From Planctomycetota bacterium (GTDB lineage: Bacteria; Planctomycetota; Brocadiia; JAJRTI01), in the NCBI GenBank assembly GCA_024278415.1, contig JAJRTI010000542.1, positions 1-31,308 of the forward strand: DNA of 31,308 nt, read 5' to 3'. This document shows positions 30,601 to 31,308 of this stretch, piece by piece (position 1 is the stretch's first letter; every line of letters starts with the position of its first letter). The notes under the pieces were generated by a model. It was given only the letters and a program-made list of their open reading frames with translations. It did no database searches and was not told where the DNA came from. Both the position numbers and the translations under genes were made by a program.

Positions 30601-31308
30601 GGGTACGACGCCGCAGGCCGCATGACCCGCATCGAGAACATGGGCGGCGCGCACGGGTCCAGCGCGTACGGCGCGGCCGGCGGCTTCGGCGCGACGTACT
30701 ACGCGTACGATCCCAACGGCAACGTCACGTACAAGCGCTTGGCCAACAACACGTTCACCTACTTCACGTACGACGCGGCCAACCGCGTTACAAGCATTCT
30801 CAACTGCCTGCCCGACGGCGCGCCGCTCGCGTACTTCCTCTACGACTACGACGCCGCGTCGCGCATCACCTCCATCACCCGCGAAGACGGAAAGGTGATA
30901 TACTACACGTATGACGACGCGGACCGGCTCACGTCCGAGACTTGGAACGCGGCGGACCACACGAACATCTACGCGTTCGAGTGGGACTACGACGGCGCGG
31001 GCAACCGTACGTACCAGAAGCGCGGCAGCGTCGAGACCTACTACACGTACGACGCCGCGAACCAACTCACGTTGCGCCACGAAATCCCCGGCCATGCCTG
31101 GACGTACTTCAGCTACGACTCCAGGGGCAACTGCACGCACAAGGAAGAGCCGGACGGCACGACGTACTTTCGAGTACAACCACGCGAACCTCGTCACTGC
31201 GATCCGCTACAAGACTGGCGTGTGCAACTACTTCTGGTATGATGGACAACTACGTCGGTATGCGATGCAGGACAGCCACGGCCTGTCGTATTTCACGTGG
31301 GATGCCAA
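30601..31308 (+). pseudogene. RHS/YD-repeat protein remnant, 5'-truncated and frameshifted
   Basis: From GYDAAGRMTRIEN at 30601 the reading frame encodes successive YD repeats (YYAYDPNGNVTYKR, YFTYDAANRVTSI, YDYDAASRITSI, YTYDDADRLTSE, WDYDGAGNRTYQKRG, YYTYDAANQLTLRH, YFSYDSRGNCTHKEE). There is no signal peptide or N-terminal RHS domain, and sequence before 30601 is not RHS-like. At about 31168-31172 (TACTTTCGAG) the repeat pattern moves to another frame, where it continues as EYNHANLVTAIRY and WYDGQLRRYAM to the window end; the original frame stops at 31242. One extra base, probably a T, explains this. It could be real decay or a sequencing error. The 3' end lies beyond the window. Confidence 0.72.

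Noticed and set aside
31160..31180. Programmed ribosomal frameshift in the RHS fragment
   Set aside because: There is no slippery heptamer with a downstream structure, and the gene already lacks its 5' half; decay or a base-call error is simpler.

Overview
The window reads as high-GC chromosomal DNA from a Gram-negative (diderm) bacterium. Lipoprotein signal peptides, apolipoprotein N-acyltransferase (lnt) and two LPS-core-type glycosyltransferases imply an outer membrane. The mix of a heparinase-like lyase, a GH-A-type hydrolase, a carbohydrate ABC importer, unlinked Flp pilins and many short palindromic intergenic elements resembles uncultivated Planctomycetota/PVC-like genomes. That placement is an inference; there is no rRNA or tRNA gene here to test it.

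Layout. (1) 0.16-3.7 kb, minus strand: an ElyC/SanA-like membrane protein followed by a secreted heparinase II/III-like lyase. (2) 3.8-6.0 kb, plus strand: a Cys-cluster (YkgJ-type) protein with its own promoter, a coiled-coil lipoprotein and a lipoprotein-type ApbE flavin transferase. It converges on a secreted protein of unknown function (minus). (3) 7.0-9.3 kb: a receiver-HATPase fusion protein, then three tandem flp pilin genes on the minus strand in an exact 216-bp period behind a sigma-54-like promoter. A 650-bp regulatory region follows, with two copies of a 16-bp palindrome. (4) 9.2-27.9 kb: a long run of plus-strand genes. It holds an ABC importer whose binding protein is fused to its first permease, the second permease, a lipoprotein glycoside hydrolase, a cellulose-synthase-like GT2, a GT-C-like membrane protein, lnt, a DUF3108 protein, WaaE-like and WaaG-like glycosyltransferases, a methyltransferase, fmt, a DUF116 protein, rsmB and an M20 peptidase. 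Several pairs overlap by 4 bp. (5) 28.1-29.5 kb, minus strand: an isopropylmalate/homocitrate-synthase-family enzyme, possibly a Re-type citrate synthase, with a good promoter and terminator. (6) 29.67-29.87 kb: a MITE-like element with 19-bp inverted ends. (7) 30.0-31.3 kb: a 3-methyladenine DNA glycosylase and a broken RHS/YD-repeat remnant running off the window.

How they fit together. The central run combines carbohydrate uptake, envelope polysaccharide and LPS assembly, lipoprotein maturation and a translation housekeeping block (fmt-DUF116-rsmB). No ABC ATPase, no tad secretion genes and no transposase are present, so the importer, pilins and MITE must use partners encoded elsewhere. 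The points I would check first are the binding-protein/permease fusion, the flp array with its regulatory region, and the several families of short-unit palindromic repeats that fill gene junctions and in places form gene ends.
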